This document shows positions 23,194 to 31,931 of a DNA stretch of 31,931 nucleotides, one piece after another. The stretch lies in the NCBI GenBank assembly GCA_002413305.1, contig DHWS01000073.1, positions 1-31,931 of the forward strand. The letters run 5' to 3'. The notes beneath the pieces were generated by a model that saw only the letters and a list, made by a program, of their open reading frames with translations, was not told the DNA's origin and did no database searches. Position numbers and translations under genes: made by a program. The number at the start of each line of letters is the position of its first letter. The first letter of the stretch is position 1. Origin of the DNA: Actinobacteria bacterium UBA5176. GTDB lineage: Bacteria > Actinomycetota > UBA4738.

Positions 23194-23199
23194 CATTAT
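23194..23199 (-). promoter_or_regulatory. TATAAT -10 element of the graspetide operon
   Basis: On the minus strand a perfect TATAAT is followed by 7 bases and then GTG (23187), the classic leaderless arrangement of actinobacteria. No convincing -35 box is seen about 17-18 bases upstream (GC-rich). The box overlaps the alternative ATG, arguing against that start. Confidence 0.55.
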
Positions 23200-23573
23200 A
23201 CCGGTTAGGTTCGCCTGGCTCGCGTCGGGCGAATGCCGTGGTCTCGCAGCACAGGGAAGTTCAGCGCCCGCCTGCACGAGATCATCAAAGCAGGCAGCGC
23301 CGCGGCGCAAGCGGGGAAAGCAGTACTGCCGCCGACGCTCGCGGAGACACTCAAGAGAAGCGACGAAGTCCCGAAAGGGCTTGGGCGTGTTCACAGATCT
23401 CATACGGGTGACCAGCTCCCGGCCTATACCTCTGGACCGTAGCATGCAGACATGTACCCGAAGGTGCGATCTCGGTCGGCTGCGGTCGCAATCCCCCAGT
23501 GAGAGGCTGTTGGGTGCACCCGGGTTCAAGGTACGATTCCGCCGGCTAGCGGTGACTCGGCGAGGGGCACGTC
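23200..23573. other. Divergent intergenic region between graspetide and restriction operons
   Basis: About 375 bases hold the upstream sequences of both operons. Several short frames exist but none shows a ribosome site or recognisable protein. The frame of the precursor is open through here, with an Arg/Cys-rich translation that looks non-coding. I see no strong promoter for hsdM and no repeat array. Confidence 0.5.
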
Positions 23574-25568
23574 GTGAGCGATCAGGCAATCCAGAACCAC
23601 GCAGCGTTCGTCTGGTCGGTGGCCGACCTGCTGAGGGGTGACTACAAGCAGTCCGAGTACGGCAAGGTAGTTCTCCCCCTGGTCGTGCTCCGCCGGCTCG
23701 ACTGCGTGCTGGAACCGACTAAGGCGGCGGTCCTGAAGCGCCACGCCCAGCTCGCCGGCAAAATTGAGAATGTCGAGCCCGTGCTCCAGGCCGTTTCCGG
23801 CCAGCAGTTCTTCAACATCTCTCCCCTGGACTTCCGGAAGCTCCTGGACGACCCAGCGAACGCCGCCGACAACCTGCGCGCCTACATCGGTGGGTTCTCG
23901 CCTGCAGCTCGGGACATCATCGAGAAGTTCGACTTCGGCGTGCAGATCGAGCGCTTGTACCGGGCGAACCTCCTGTACAAGGTCCTGGCGCGATTCGCCG
24001 ACCTTGACCTCCATCCCGACAAGGTCTCGAACATCAGCATGGGGGCTATCTACGAGGAGCTGATCCGGCGGTTCTCGGAGCTCTCGAATGAGACGGCCGG
24101 GGAGCACTTCACCCCTCGGGAAGTCATTCGGCTGATGGTGAACCTGCTGTTCATCGAAGACGCGGACGCCCTGACCAAGAAGGGGATCGTCCGCACCCTA
24201 TTCGACCCGGCCTGTGGGACCGGAGGGATGCTCTCGGTCGCCGAGGACCACCTCCGATCCATGAACCTGGATTCCCGCCTAGAGGTCTTCGGGCAGGAAC
24301 TGAACGCCGAGACCTACTCCATCTGCCGATCCGACATGATGCTGAAGGGCCAGGATGCCTCCCACATCGTCTACGGCAACTCGTTCTCCGAGGATGGCTT
24401 CGAGGGAGCTCATTTCGACTATTTGTTGGCCAACCCCCCGTTCGGGGTTGAGTGGAAGAAGGTCGAGGAGCAGATCAGAACCGAGGCTGAGAAGAAGGGA
24501 TTCGATGGGCGGTTCGGCGCCGGCCTCCCGCGGATCAACGACGGGTCCTTCCTCTTCCTTCAACACATGATCTCGAAGATGAAGCGGCCGGAGCAGGGCG
24601 GATCGCGGCTGGCGATCGTCTTCAACGGTTCTCCTCTGTTCACAGGAGGGGCTGGGTCCGGCGAGTCGGAGACCAGGCGTTGGATCATCGAGAACGACTG
24701 GCTAGAGGCTGTCGTCGCCCTTCCGGACCAGCTCTTCTACAACACGGGCATCTCCACCTATTTCTGGATGGTCACCAACCGGAAGTCACCCGAACGAAGG
24801 GGCAAGGTCCAGCTCGTCGATGCCAGGGAGTTCTGGGTGAAGATGCGCAAGTCCTTGGGCGAGAAGCGCAAGGAGATTAGCGGGGACCAGATCGACGAGA
24901 TCACTCGCCTCTACGGGGAGTTCACCGATGGGGAGAAGGTCAAGGTCTTCCCGAACGAGGCATTCGGCTACATGCGCATCACGGTCGAGCGCCCCCTCCG
25001 TCTCCGATGGGAGGTGACCGAGCAGACTGTTTCCCTCCTGGCAGAGGAGAAGGCCTGGAGCAAGCTCACGGACGAGGAGCAGGCCAACCTCACCGAGTTG
25101 CTGAACGGGCTCATCGGCATCAACTCGACCGATCGAACCGTGCTCGCTGGCAAGGTGGGGAAGGTCCCGGAGGGCATCGAGAAAGCCCTGTGGGACCTCC
25201 TCGCCGCCAGAGACCCGGAAGCCCCCATCGTCACCGACCGCAAAGGCGAGCCCGAACCCGCCCCAGAGCTTCGTGACAACGAGACCGTGCCGTTGCCAGC
25301 GATGCCAGTCAGGTGGGAACCCGAAGCCACGGTACGCCTCGCCTCCACCGAGTACCGGACTGCCATCGAGGACTACATGCGGGAGGAGGTCTTCCCGTTC
25401 ATACCCGACGCGTGGGTGAACCACGATAAGACGAAGATTGGGTACGAGCTTCCCCTAACCCGACATTTCTACAATTACGTTCCCCCGAGGCCAGTTGCGG
25501 AAATCGACGCCGAGATCAAGGCCTTGGAGGCGGAGGTTCAGAATTTGCTCGGTGAGGTTACCGAATGA
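23574..25568 (+). CDS. hsdM: Type I restriction-modification system, methyltransferase subunit
   Basis: The 664-residue protein begins at GTG 23574 after a GAGGGG stretch. The N-terminal helical HsdM_N domain (QNHAAFVWSVADLLRGDYKQSEYGKVVLPLVVLRRLDC) precedes the N6-adenine methyltransferase: GEHFTPREVIRLMV, SAM motif DPACGTGGM (211-219), FGQELN and catalytic NPPF (287-290). The last 200 residues are a longer-than-average tail with acidic and Pro-rich stretches. It methylates adenine at the sequence chosen by HsdS and is required for both modification and cutting. It overlaps hsdS by 4 bp (ATGA). Confidence 0.97.
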   Translation: MSDQAIQNHAAFVWSVADLLRGDYKQSEYGKVVLPLVVLRRLDCVLEPTKAAVLKRHAQLAGKIENVEPVLQAVSGQQFFNISPLDFRKLLDDPANAADNLRAYIGGFSPAARDIIEKFDFGVQIERLYRANLLYKVLARFADLDLHPDKVSNISMGAIYEELIRRFSELSNETAGEHFTPREVIRLMVNLLFIEDADALTKKGIVRTLFDPACGTGGMLSVAEDHLRSMNLDSRLEVFGQELNAETYSICRSDMMLKGQDASHIVYGNSFSEDGFEGAHFDYLLANPPFGVEWKKVEEQIRTEAEKKGFDGRFGAGLPRINDGSFLFLQHMISKMKRPEQGGSRLAIVFNGSPLFTGGAGSGESETRRWIIENDWLEAVVALPDQLFYNTGISTYFWMVTNRKSPERRGKVQLVDAREFWVKMRKSLGEKRKEISGDQIDEITRLYGEFTDGEKVKVFPNEAFGYMRITVERPLRLRWEVTEQTVSLLAEEKAWSKLTDEEQANLTELLNGLIGINSTDRTVLAGKVGKVPEGIEKALWDLLAARDPEAPIVTDRKGEPEPAPELRDNETVPLPAMPVRWEPEATVRLASTEYRTAIEDYMREEVFPFIPDAWVNHDKTKIGYELPLTRHFYNYVPPRPVAEIDAEIKALEAEVQNLLGEVTE

Positions 25569-26860
25569 GCTTCTTAGCGATTGAAGCCGCAAGGCGCTCC
25601 TCTCCATCGCGGTGGCCGTGGCGTCCTCTTCGACGTGTAGCCCGTCTTCGGCGGGAGCGAAACCTTCGGTCCGATGCCGTGCTGCTTGCCCTCTCTGCGG
25701 AGGCTGGCGTGAACCCCAGGCCGGATGACGGCGGTCGGCAACTGCCCGCCGAGACAACCATTAGTGACTACTGGCTTGTGAGGCCCGGCGACATCGTGTT
25801 CAATCCGATGTGGGCGATGTTCGGCGGCGTCGCCGAAAGCACCATTGAGGGCGCAGTGAGCCCGGCGTATCGGGTGTACGAACCTGGCCCGCTACTGGTT
25901 CCCCGATTCCTTCACTACTTCCTGCGGTCGCGGCCCGCACTGGCCCAATACGCTCTCGTCGTGCGTGGGCTCACGACCTTCGACCGGTCAGTGGCTCGCG
26001 AGGATGCCGAAGGCATGCCGATTCCTGTCCCTCCCCTCGATCAGCAGCGGGCCATCGCCGACTACCTCGACGCCGAGACCGCCTGGATCGACGCGCTCAT
26101 CGCCAAGAAGCGGCGGATGATTAGTCTTCTGGAGGAACGCTGGCAGAACACGATGCACGACGGTGTCGCCGGCGCCCTGACCTCCAGAGACGAGAATCGC
26201 TCCAGCCCTATCCCGTGGCTCACCGCCATGCCAGCGACTTGGCGGGAGGCGAAGCTCAATCTCGTCGCGAGGTTGGGCAGTGGGCACACACCGAGCCGCC
26301 GGCACCCGGAGTGGTGGGACGAGCCAACTATCCCTTGGATCACCACAGGCGAAGTGGCACGAATGCGCAGCGACCGCATCGAGCTGGTGACCAAGACTAG
26401 GGAAATGATTAGCCGGAAGGGTCTAGCGAACTCCTCGGCGGAGCTGCACCCCGCTGGGACTGTGGTCTTGTGTCGAACGGCGTCGGCTGGCTACTCCGCG
26501 ATCATGAGCAAGGAGATGGCCACCAGCCAGGACTTCGCGACTTGGACTTGTGGGGCTCTTCTGAAGCCACGCTTTCTACTGCTATGTCTGAGGGTAATGC
26601 GTCAGGACCTTCTCGGGCGGTTAGCTATGGGCTCCACGCACCAGACCATCTACATGCCGGACATCGAGTCCATCAAGGTGCCCCTTCCGCCCATCCAAGA
26701 ACAAGACGCGATCGTGCAAGCTGTTTACGAGCGATTGCCAGAACTAGATAGAGCCATTCAGGGGCTGACTCGACAGATTGACCTGCTTTCTGAGCGCTGC
26801 CGAGCGCTCATCACGGCTGCGGTGACAGGCGATCTTGACCTCTCGGAGGTGGCTGTGTGA
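25565..26860 (+). CDS. hsdS: Type I restriction-modification system, specificity subunit
   Basis: The 431-residue protein has the expected two target-recognition domains, each followed by a conserved coiled-coil. The first repeat ends PPLDQQRAIADYLDAETAWIDALIAKKRRMISLLEERWQ-like (about residues 157-197). The second starts at PATWREAKLNLVARLGSGHTPSR and ends PPIQEQDAIVQAVYERL with the closing helix LSERCRALITAAVTGDLDL. The two half-sites would be recognised by residues about 10-150 and 215-370. The Arg-rich N-terminus (PWRPLRRVARLRRERN) is normal for the start of a recognition domain. It overlaps both neighbours by 4 bp. Confidence 0.95.
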   Translation: MSFLAIEAARRSSPSRWPWRPLRRVARLRRERNLRSDAVLLALSAEAGVNPRPDDGGRQLPAETTISDYWLVRPGDIVFNPMWAMFGGVAESTIEGAVSPAYRVYEPGPLLVPRFLHYFLRSRPALAQYALVVRGLTTFDRSVAREDAEGMPIPVPPLDQQRAIADYLDAETAWIDALIAKKRRMISLLEERWQNTMHDGVAGALTSRDENRSSPIPWLTAMPATWREAKLNLVARLGSGHTPSRRHPEWWDEPTIPWITTGEVARMRSDRIELVTKTREMISRKGLANSSAELHPAGTVVLCRTASAGYSAIMSKEMATSQDFATWTCGALLKPRFLLLCLRVMRQDLLGRLAMGSTHQTIYMPDIESIKVPLPPIQEQDAIVQAVYERLPELDRAIQGLTRQIDLLSERCRALITAAVTGDLDLSEVAV

Positions 26861-29800
26861 AGCCGAGCGAGACACTCTTCGAATCGGCTATCACTTCCTA
26901 CTTGGTGGATGAGGGTGCCTACCGCCTCTGCAAATGGGGGAACCGGCCCGAATGGGAAACCGACTTTGATTCGGCTCGCGGCCTCGACACGGTCGAGTTG
27001 TTCGCGTTCATCCATGCGACCCAGGCCACCGAGTGGGCGCGGCTGGCCAAGAGCTACGGAGGCAACGAGGACACCGCACGGACAGGCTTCCTGAAGCGCC
27101 TCAGTGACCAGATCGACGAACGAGGCACCGTGGATGTACTCCGCCATGGCCTAGTGGATCACGGGGTGACGATGCGGCTCGCGTTCTTCAAGCCTGCCCA
27201 CGGACTCACCCCCGAACTTGTCGAGCGCTACGAAGCAACCCGCCTGACGGTCCCCCGCCAGCTTCCCTACGAGACGGGCTCCACCAAGACGATCGACTGC
27301 TGCCTGTTCGTGAACGGCATCCCCGTGGCCACCGCTGAGCTGAAGAATCCCCTCACCGGTCAATCGGTGGACCATGCGATCACGCAGTACCGGAGGGACC
27401 GGGACCCGAAGAACCTCACTCTCTCCCGCCGGGCGCTCGTGCACTTCGCAGTGGACCCCAACTCGGTGGCCATGACCACCAAACTCGCTGGAGAGTCCAC
27501 CCGATTCCTCCCGTTCAACCTGGGGCACGAGGGTGAGCCGGGCAACCCCCCCAACCCCGACGGCCACCGGACCTCCTACCTGTGGGAGCGGGTCTGGACG
27601 AGGGACGCCTGGATGGACATCCTCAACCGCTTCGTCCACGTCCGCCGGCCGGCCAAGGGCTCTCCGGCCGCCAAGAAGGCGGCGGAGGAGGTCATCTTCC
27701 CCCGGTTCCACCAGTGGGACGCGGTCATCACGTTGGAGGCTGATACCAAGGAGCGCGGCGCCGGCCAGAGCTATCTGGTCGAGCACTCCGCAGGGTCAGG
27801 GAAGTCGAACACGATCTCCTGGATCGCCCACCGACTCTCGACGCTCCACGATGCACAGGATCAGAAGGTCTTCGACAAGGTGGTAGTGATCACGGATCGG
27901 GTGATCCTCGATCGACAGCTGCAGGACACCATCTACCAGTTCGAGCACGCCTGGGGCGTTGTAGAGAAGATCGACAAGGACTCCCACCAGCTCGCTGCTG
28001 CTCTGGAGGGCGAGCAGGCCCGGATCATCATCACCACGCTCCAGAAGTTCCCCTTCGCGGCCCAGGTCATGGAGAGCCTCCCCGACCGCCGATACGCCGT
28101 GATCGTGGACGAGGCTCACTCCTCCCAGACCGGCGAGGCAGCCAAGGAACTGCGCATGCTGCTCGGAGGCACCGAGGAACAGGAACTGACGGCCGCCGAG
28201 GCAGAAGACGCCGGGTTCATCGCCTCTGCTGAGGACCCGGTGGAGCAGGCTCTTGCCAAGGCGATCGCAGCCCGTGGCCGGCAGCCGAACCTGTCGTTCT
28301 TCGCGTTCACCGCCACGCCCAAGGGCCGGACCCTGGAGCTGTTCGGCACCTACGACCCCATCGAGAGACGCTACGAGCCGTTCCACGTGTACTCGATGCG
28401 CCAGGCGATCGAGGAAGGGTTCATCCTGGACGTCCTGGCCAACTACACGACCTACCAGACGTACTGGAACGTCCAGAAGGCCATTGCCGACGATCCCAAG
28501 TACGAAACGACCAAGGCCAAGCGGGCCATCGCGCGGTTCGTCTCTCTGCACCCTTGGAACCTGGCCCAGAAGGCCGAGATCATCGTGGAACACTTCCGGG
28601 AACACACCTCGGGGAAGATTGCCGGAGCCGCCAAGGCCATGGTGGTTGGGTCATCCCGTCTGCACGCCGTTCGCTACAAGCAGGCGATCGACCGCTACAT
28701 CGCGGAGAAGGGCTACACGGGTCTCTCCACGCTGGTGGCCTTCTCCGGCACGGTGATCGACGACGCCGGGTTCTCCTACACCGAGCCCGGCATGAACAGG
28801 TTCCCGGAGTCGCAGACCGCCGAGCGCTTCGGGACCGAGGAGTACCAGGTGCTGATCGTGGCGGAGAAGTTCCAGACCGGCTTCGACCAGCCGTTGCTGC
28901 ACACGATGTACGTTGACCGCATCCTGACCGGCCTAGCTGCAGTGCAGACGTTGTCCCGGCTGAACCGCATCCACCCTCTGAAGACCGATACGTTCGTGCT
29001 CGACTTCCGCAACGAGGCCGAGGACATCGCCACGGCCTTCGAGCCGTGGTACGGCATGACGGTGGCCATCCCCTCGGACCCCAACGCTCTCTGGGACTCG
29101 CGCCGGCGCCTGGACGACTTCGACGTGCTTCGCGCTGATGAGATCGACGCCACGGTGGCCATCCTGGTCACCATCTCCGACCCCAAGGGCCACGGAGCCG
29201 TCTACGCAGCGCTGGACCCCGCCGTGGAGCGGTTCAAGGCGTTGTCTGAGGAAGACCTCCTCTCGTTCAAGGACGCCCTGGATAAGTTCGTCCGCACCTA
29301 CGCGTTCCTGTCCCAGATCGTCACGCTCTTCGACACCGAGCTGGAGCGTGACTACCTGTACTGCCGAGCGCTGGCCGCCTGCCTGCGCGACGTGGCTACC
29401 GTGGAGCGTCTCGACCTCGGCTCAGAGGTCCAGCTCTCCCAGCTCCGGAACGAGATCACGTTCGAGGGGTCGCTGTCGCTGTCGGCCGAGAGCGGCGAGG
29501 TCAGGACGTTGTTCGGCGACGCGATGGGCAAGCGCCACGAGCCAGACATCGAGCCGTTGTCCAAAATCATCGAGGTTCTGAACGAGCGGTTCGGGATGGA
29601 CCTCGGGGAGGCGGATCAGCGATTCTTCGACGCCTTCGAGGAGTCCTGGGCTTCCGACCCCGACCTGACCGCCCAGGCCAAGGAGAACTCTCTGGAGAAC
29701 TTCCGCCTTACCTTCGATCGGAAGTTCATGAACACGATCGTTACCCGGATGGACGAGAACGAAGCCATCTTCAAGCAAGTGCTGGACGATGACGAGTTCC

Positions 29801-29871
29801 GCCAGGTTCTTCTGGACTTCTACCTGCGGAAGGTCTACGAGCGGCTCCGAGCAGACGATACCGAGGGATGA
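26857..29871 (+). CDS. hsdR: Type I restriction-modification system, endonuclease/translocase subunit
   Basis: The 1004-residue protein starts at GTG 26857, overlapping the hsdS stop. The PD-(D/E)XK nuclease has Asp147 in KTIDCCLFVNG and Glu161-Leu-Lys163 in TAELKNP. The SF2 helicase motor has Walker A HSAGSGKS (310-317), DEAH box VDEAHSSQ (417-424), FTATPKGR and later the LIVAEKFQTGFDQP and QTLSRLNRIHP motifs. A helical C-terminal region contacts the modification enzyme. It translocates and cuts unmodified DNA. The gene is intact, so with hsdM and hsdS the system appears complete. Confidence 0.97.
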   Translation: MKPSETLFESAITSYLVDEGAYRLCKWGNRPEWETDFDSARGLDTVELFAFIHATQATEWARLAKSYGGNEDTARTGFLKRLSDQIDERGTVDVLRHGLVDHGVTMRLAFFKPAHGLTPELVERYEATRLTVPRQLPYETGSTKTIDCCLFVNGIPVATAELKNPLTGQSVDHAITQYRRDRDPKNLTLSRRALVHFAVDPNSVAMTTKLAGESTRFLPFNLGHEGEPGNPPNPDGHRTSYLWERVWTRDAWMDILNRFVHVRRPAKGSPAAKKAAEEVIFPRFHQWDAVITLEADTKERGAGQSYLVEHSAGSGKSNTISWIAHRLSTLHDAQDQKVFDKVVVITDRVILDRQLQDTIYQFEHAWGVVEKIDKDSHQLAAALEGEQARIIITTLQKFPFAAQVMESLPDRRYAVIVDEAHSSQTGEAAKELRMLLGGTEEQELTAAEAEDAGFIASAEDPVEQALAKAIAARGRQPNLSFFAFTATPKGRTLELFGTYDPIERRYEPFHVYSMRQAIEEGFILDVLANYTTYQTYWNVQKAIADDPKYETTKAKRAIARFVSLHPWNLAQKAEIIVEHFREHTSGKIAGAAKAMVVGSSRLHAVRYKQAIDRYIAEKGYTGLSTLVAFSGTVIDDAGFSYTEPGMNRFPESQTAERFGTEEYQVLIVAEKFQTGFDQPLLHTMYVDRILTGLAAVQTLSRLNRIHPLKTDTFVLDFRNEAEDIATAFEPWYGMTVAIPSDPNALWDSRRRLDDFDVLRADEIDATVAILVTISDPKGHGAVYAALDPAVERFKALSEEDLLSFKDALDKFVRTYAFLSQIVTLFDTELERDYLYCRALAACLRDVATVERLDLGSEVQLSQLRNEITFEGSLSLSAESGEVRTLFGDAMGKRHEPDIEPLSKIIEVLNERFGMDLGEADQRFFDAFEESWASDPDLTAQAKENSLENFRLTFDRKFMNTIVTRMDENEAIFKQVLDDDEFRQVLLDFYLRKVYERLRADDTEG

Positions 29872-29921
29872 ATCATCCCTCATTCCTATAGAGTGCGGCT
29901 TGAACCTACGAAGGAGGAAGC

Positions 29922-30266
29922 GTGGCTGAGCGGGCAATCTTGGTGTGCGATGTCTGCGGCGAGCCAGCGTCCGAAACCGTCTCGTTCAAGGTCGGGACTC
30001 GCACGCTGCTGAAAGATTTCTGCTCGAAGCACTTAGCTGAACTGACTGCAGGCGCACGCCGGCCGAGACGAGGGAGGAAGCCCAAGTCGGCGACCCAGCT
30101 CCAGGCAGCACCAAGGCGCCCAAGGCGGGCGTCCAAGAAGACCACGACGGCGAGGCGGCCGACCAGACAGATCAAGGACACGGCGACCCTGGAGAAGCGT
30201 CGTGCCGCGCTAGCCAAGGCACGTCAGGCGTTGGCCGAGAAACGGGCAGCCGCTAAGGCCGGCTGA
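29922..30266 (+). CDS. Zinc-ribbon protein with basic, histone-H1-like tail
   Basis: GTG 29922 follows AAGGAGG. The 114-residue product starts with a small zinc-binding fold (Cys-x2-Cys in CDVCGEPA, then Cys and His in FCSKHLAEL at about 28-37). The remaining 75 residues are dominated by Arg, Lys, Ala and Pro (RRPRRGRKPKS, RRPRRASKK, KRRAALAKARQALAEKRAAAKAG), like eukaryotic-type H1 tails seen in actinobacterial nucleoid proteins. It probably binds DNA. It lies 50 bp after hsdR and could be part of the island or a separate gene. Confidence 0.75.
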   Translation: MAERAILVCDVCGEPASETVSFKVGTRTLLKDFCSKHLAELTAGARRPRRGRKPKSATQLQAAPRRPRRASKKTTTARRPTRQIKDTATLEKRRAALAKARQALAEKRAAAKAG

Positions 30267-30304
30267 GCCTCGTATCGATTCCCGGCTTCGCTGAGACACT
30301 CACT

Positions 30305-31931
30305 GTGGCCCGAAATCGTAAGCGCAAGCGGACTCGTCCCAAGAGGGAGTTGGGTCAGAGCGCTTCGACAGGAGCGGAATCGATTCAAGCCTCTCCTAAA
30401 CACATCAGGGAGGCTCAACGATCTCGTTCAAACCGACCGAGAACCATCACGCCTCGCCCAGTGGCAGAGTTCGCCGAATGGCTCCGCCAACAGGATCACC
30501 CATTTGGTGAGGCTTGGGCCTCCGGCTTGCCAGCGGGTGACTTGGATGACCAGGGCAGCATGGTGTTTCCGGACCCGGAAGCTGTCAAGCATGCTCGATC
30601 GCTTGCCGAGGATGCCCAAGCCGCCTACCTTGCTAGACAGGGAGAAGCATTCGCAGAGCTGGAGCGGCTGGTGGCCCCCCTCGATCCCGGCCCGCTGCTG
30701 TGCGCTGCGATGTATTTCCTCCGCTTCGCTCCGTGGGGCTCTTATTACGAGCCTGACACTCCACCGACCAACCTCGACTTCGAGATGCTGGCTAGCCTTA
30801 TCGCCACCTCCAAACCGCAGGCGAGGAGGTTGGTCCGGCCGGAGGATGTCAAGAGTGTCCTGCTGGCCGCCCAAGAGGTCGCTCGATGGGCTCGTGCGAG
30901 CGCGATTGCGACCGCATATCTTCCTGGATCAGAGGAAGCCGAATCGATCATACGATCTGATGCGATCCGCCGATTCATCACGGTGCGGGGGGCTGCGTAC
31001 GTGCCACACGGTCGGCGATTCGCCCAGGCTCTAATTGAGCCGTACGAAGGTGCTGGATCGCTCGGCACTACGCTCTCCGACACTCTTGCTGTCGCAGACG
31101 CATACGTTGCTCGCATTCGCGGAGGTTGGGTCGAACTGACGACCCGTGTCTGGCAGGACGCCGAAAGCGTCACGGGCCAACACCCCGGATCGACCAACGC
31201 AGCGAGCGAGGAGTTCATGGATTCATTTGTCGCTGGCCTTCTGACCTCCATGCCGCCCCTCCTGATGCTGACGCGTGAGGACCTCGCACTCCTTCTTCCT
31301 GGACCTGTCGCATCGGCGGTCGAGCGCGCAGATAGGGTGCTTGAGGTCTTCGGCGTCGGCCGGGGAGGCTGGTCCGGCAGCTACCAGGGCCCCCTCGGTG
31401 ATCCGCCTCTCCGGACCAAGCCTTTCCTCCTCCTTCCGCAACCTCTCACGGATGTGAGAAGCATCCCGCCAGAGCACGACGAGGACAGTCTCGTCCTCCT
31501 CGTCCACCATGACGGTCTAGGCGGAGACGCGCACCTAACCATCGATGCGATCCTGGCCGGTCGAGTCTCAGCCTGGCCTCACGCTCGCGCTCGCGTGGTT
31601 GACAAGCTGGCCGTGGAACTCCTGAGTGAGCGACTGCCAGGCTCGCGTTCGGCAGTCAGCGTCTTCTACCGTGAGGAAGGACGAGAGCCATTCGAGCTGG
31701 ATGGAGTCATCCTCTACGAGGATCGAGCGATCGTGGTCGAAGGGAAGGGTGCACCCCTCAAGCTTCCAAGTCGCCGAGGGGACGCCGAGCGTTTCAAGAA
31801 CCAGTTGATCGATGCCTTGGGGGGCGGCTGGGCTCAGCTTGAGCGGGACCTGCACATCATCACTCAGGGAGGGAATGAGCTCATGTTGCTCGACGATCGC
31901 GGTCGTGAGTGTAAAGGCCGGTTGAAACCTG
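30305..31931 (+). CDS. Large protein with PD-(D/E)XK-like motif, partial at right edge
   Basis: From GTG 30305 the frame stays open for 542 codons and leaves the window without a stop. The N-terminus is very basic (RNRKRKRTRPKRE). Residues about 95-300 look helical (LAEDAQAAYLARQGEAFAELERL, ARRLVRPEDVKSVLLAAQEVARWA). Near residues 464-482 is ELDGVILYEDRAIVVEGKG, which has the E/D...ExK spacing of PD-(D/E)XK nucleases (Asp466, Glu479, Lys481) and is like the NERD-type variant. A charged helical stretch follows (RRGDAERFKNQLIDAL). I recognise no named family. The position beside a restriction system suggests a defence role. The start has no clear ribosome site and could lie further in. Confidence 0.7.
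   Translation, partial: MARNRKRKRTRPKRELGQSASTGAESIQASPKHIREAQRSRSNRPRTITPRPVAEFAEWLRQQDHPFGEAWASGLPAGDLDDQGSMVFPDPEAVKHARSLAEDAQAAYLARQGEAFAELERLVAPLDPGPLLCAAMYFLRFAPWGSYYEPDTPPTNLDFEMLASLIATSKPQARRLVRPEDVKSVLLAAQEVARWARASAIATAYLPGSEEAESIIRSDAIRRFITVRGAAYVPHGRRFAQALIEPYEGAGSLGTTLSDTLAVADAYVARIRGGWVELTTRVWQDAESVTGQHPGSTNAASEEFMDSFVAGLLTSMPPLLMLTREDLALLLPGPVASAVERADRVLEVFGVGRGGWSGSYQGPLGDPPLRTKPFLLLPQPLTDVRSIPPEHDEDSLVLLVHHDGLGGDAHLTIDAILAGRVSAWPHARARVVDKLAVELLSERLPGSRSAVSVFYREEGREPFELDGVILYEDRAIVVEGKGAPLKLPSRRGDAERFKNQLIDALGGGWAQLERDLHIITQGGNELMLLDDRGRECKGRLKP

Noticed and set aside
23233..23442. Short plus-strand frame between the graspetide and restriction operons
   Set aside because: No ribosome site and no recognisable protein pattern; left as non-coding.
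1..31931. tRNA, rRNA or CRISPR array
   Set aside because: No cloverleaf-like or regularly spaced identical repeats were found by eye on either strand.

Overview
The window is GC-rich DNA with frequent GTG starts, tight 4-bp gene overlaps, an F420-free but actinobacterial-looking gene set (BMP-type ABC transporter, YheO-type regulator, MvdD-like ATP-grasp) and at least one apparent leaderless TATAAT-N7-GTG promoter. It most resembles a chromosomal segment of an uncultured high-GC actinobacterium. That placement is inference from style and gene content; no rRNA or tRNA is present.

Left part (1-11.8 kb): a mosaic of mobile and accessory genes. A SnoaL-like gene fragment and a tyrosine recombinase on the minus strand are followed by a small membrane protein plus Tat/lipoprotein pair, a remnant of an IS3-type element, and an intact IS256-family element (3150-4575) that sits inside an endonuclease/exonuclease/phosphatase (EEP) gene. 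The IS has an exact 8-bp target duplication, so the pre-insertion gene can be rebuilt. Next is a phage-like packaging cassette without any head or tail genes: a putative small terminase, a ParB-DNA methyltransferase fusion and a large terminase. A UDG-like protein, an XRE regulator and a SAM methyltransferase follow.

Middle part (11.9-20.9 kb): one long plus-strand catabolic operon. Two BMP/nucleoside-type permeases, a BMP-family lipoprotein and a double ATPase form an importer. They are followed by an adenine-deaminase-family enzyme, a PuuE-type allantoinase/deacetylase fused to a cupin, a thiamine-binding-like (MTH1187/YkoF-type) small protein and a YheO-like regulator. Together they suggest uptake and hydrolytic breakdown of a purine, ureide or other aminated heterocycle.

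Right part (21.2 kb to end): a defence and secondary-metabolite island. A minus-strand three-gene operon at 23196-21233 encodes a short acidic precursor with four regular repeats (TxTxT...E..D, about every 20 residues), an MvdD-like ATP-grasp ligase and a three-TM membrane protein. This is a graspetide (omega-ester peptide) locus and is the most interesting system here. It faces a complete type I restriction-modification operon (hsdM-hsdS-hsdR, with 4-bp overlaps), a zinc-ribbon/basic-tail protein, and a long open reading frame that runs off the right edge and carries a PD-(D/E)XK-like motif.
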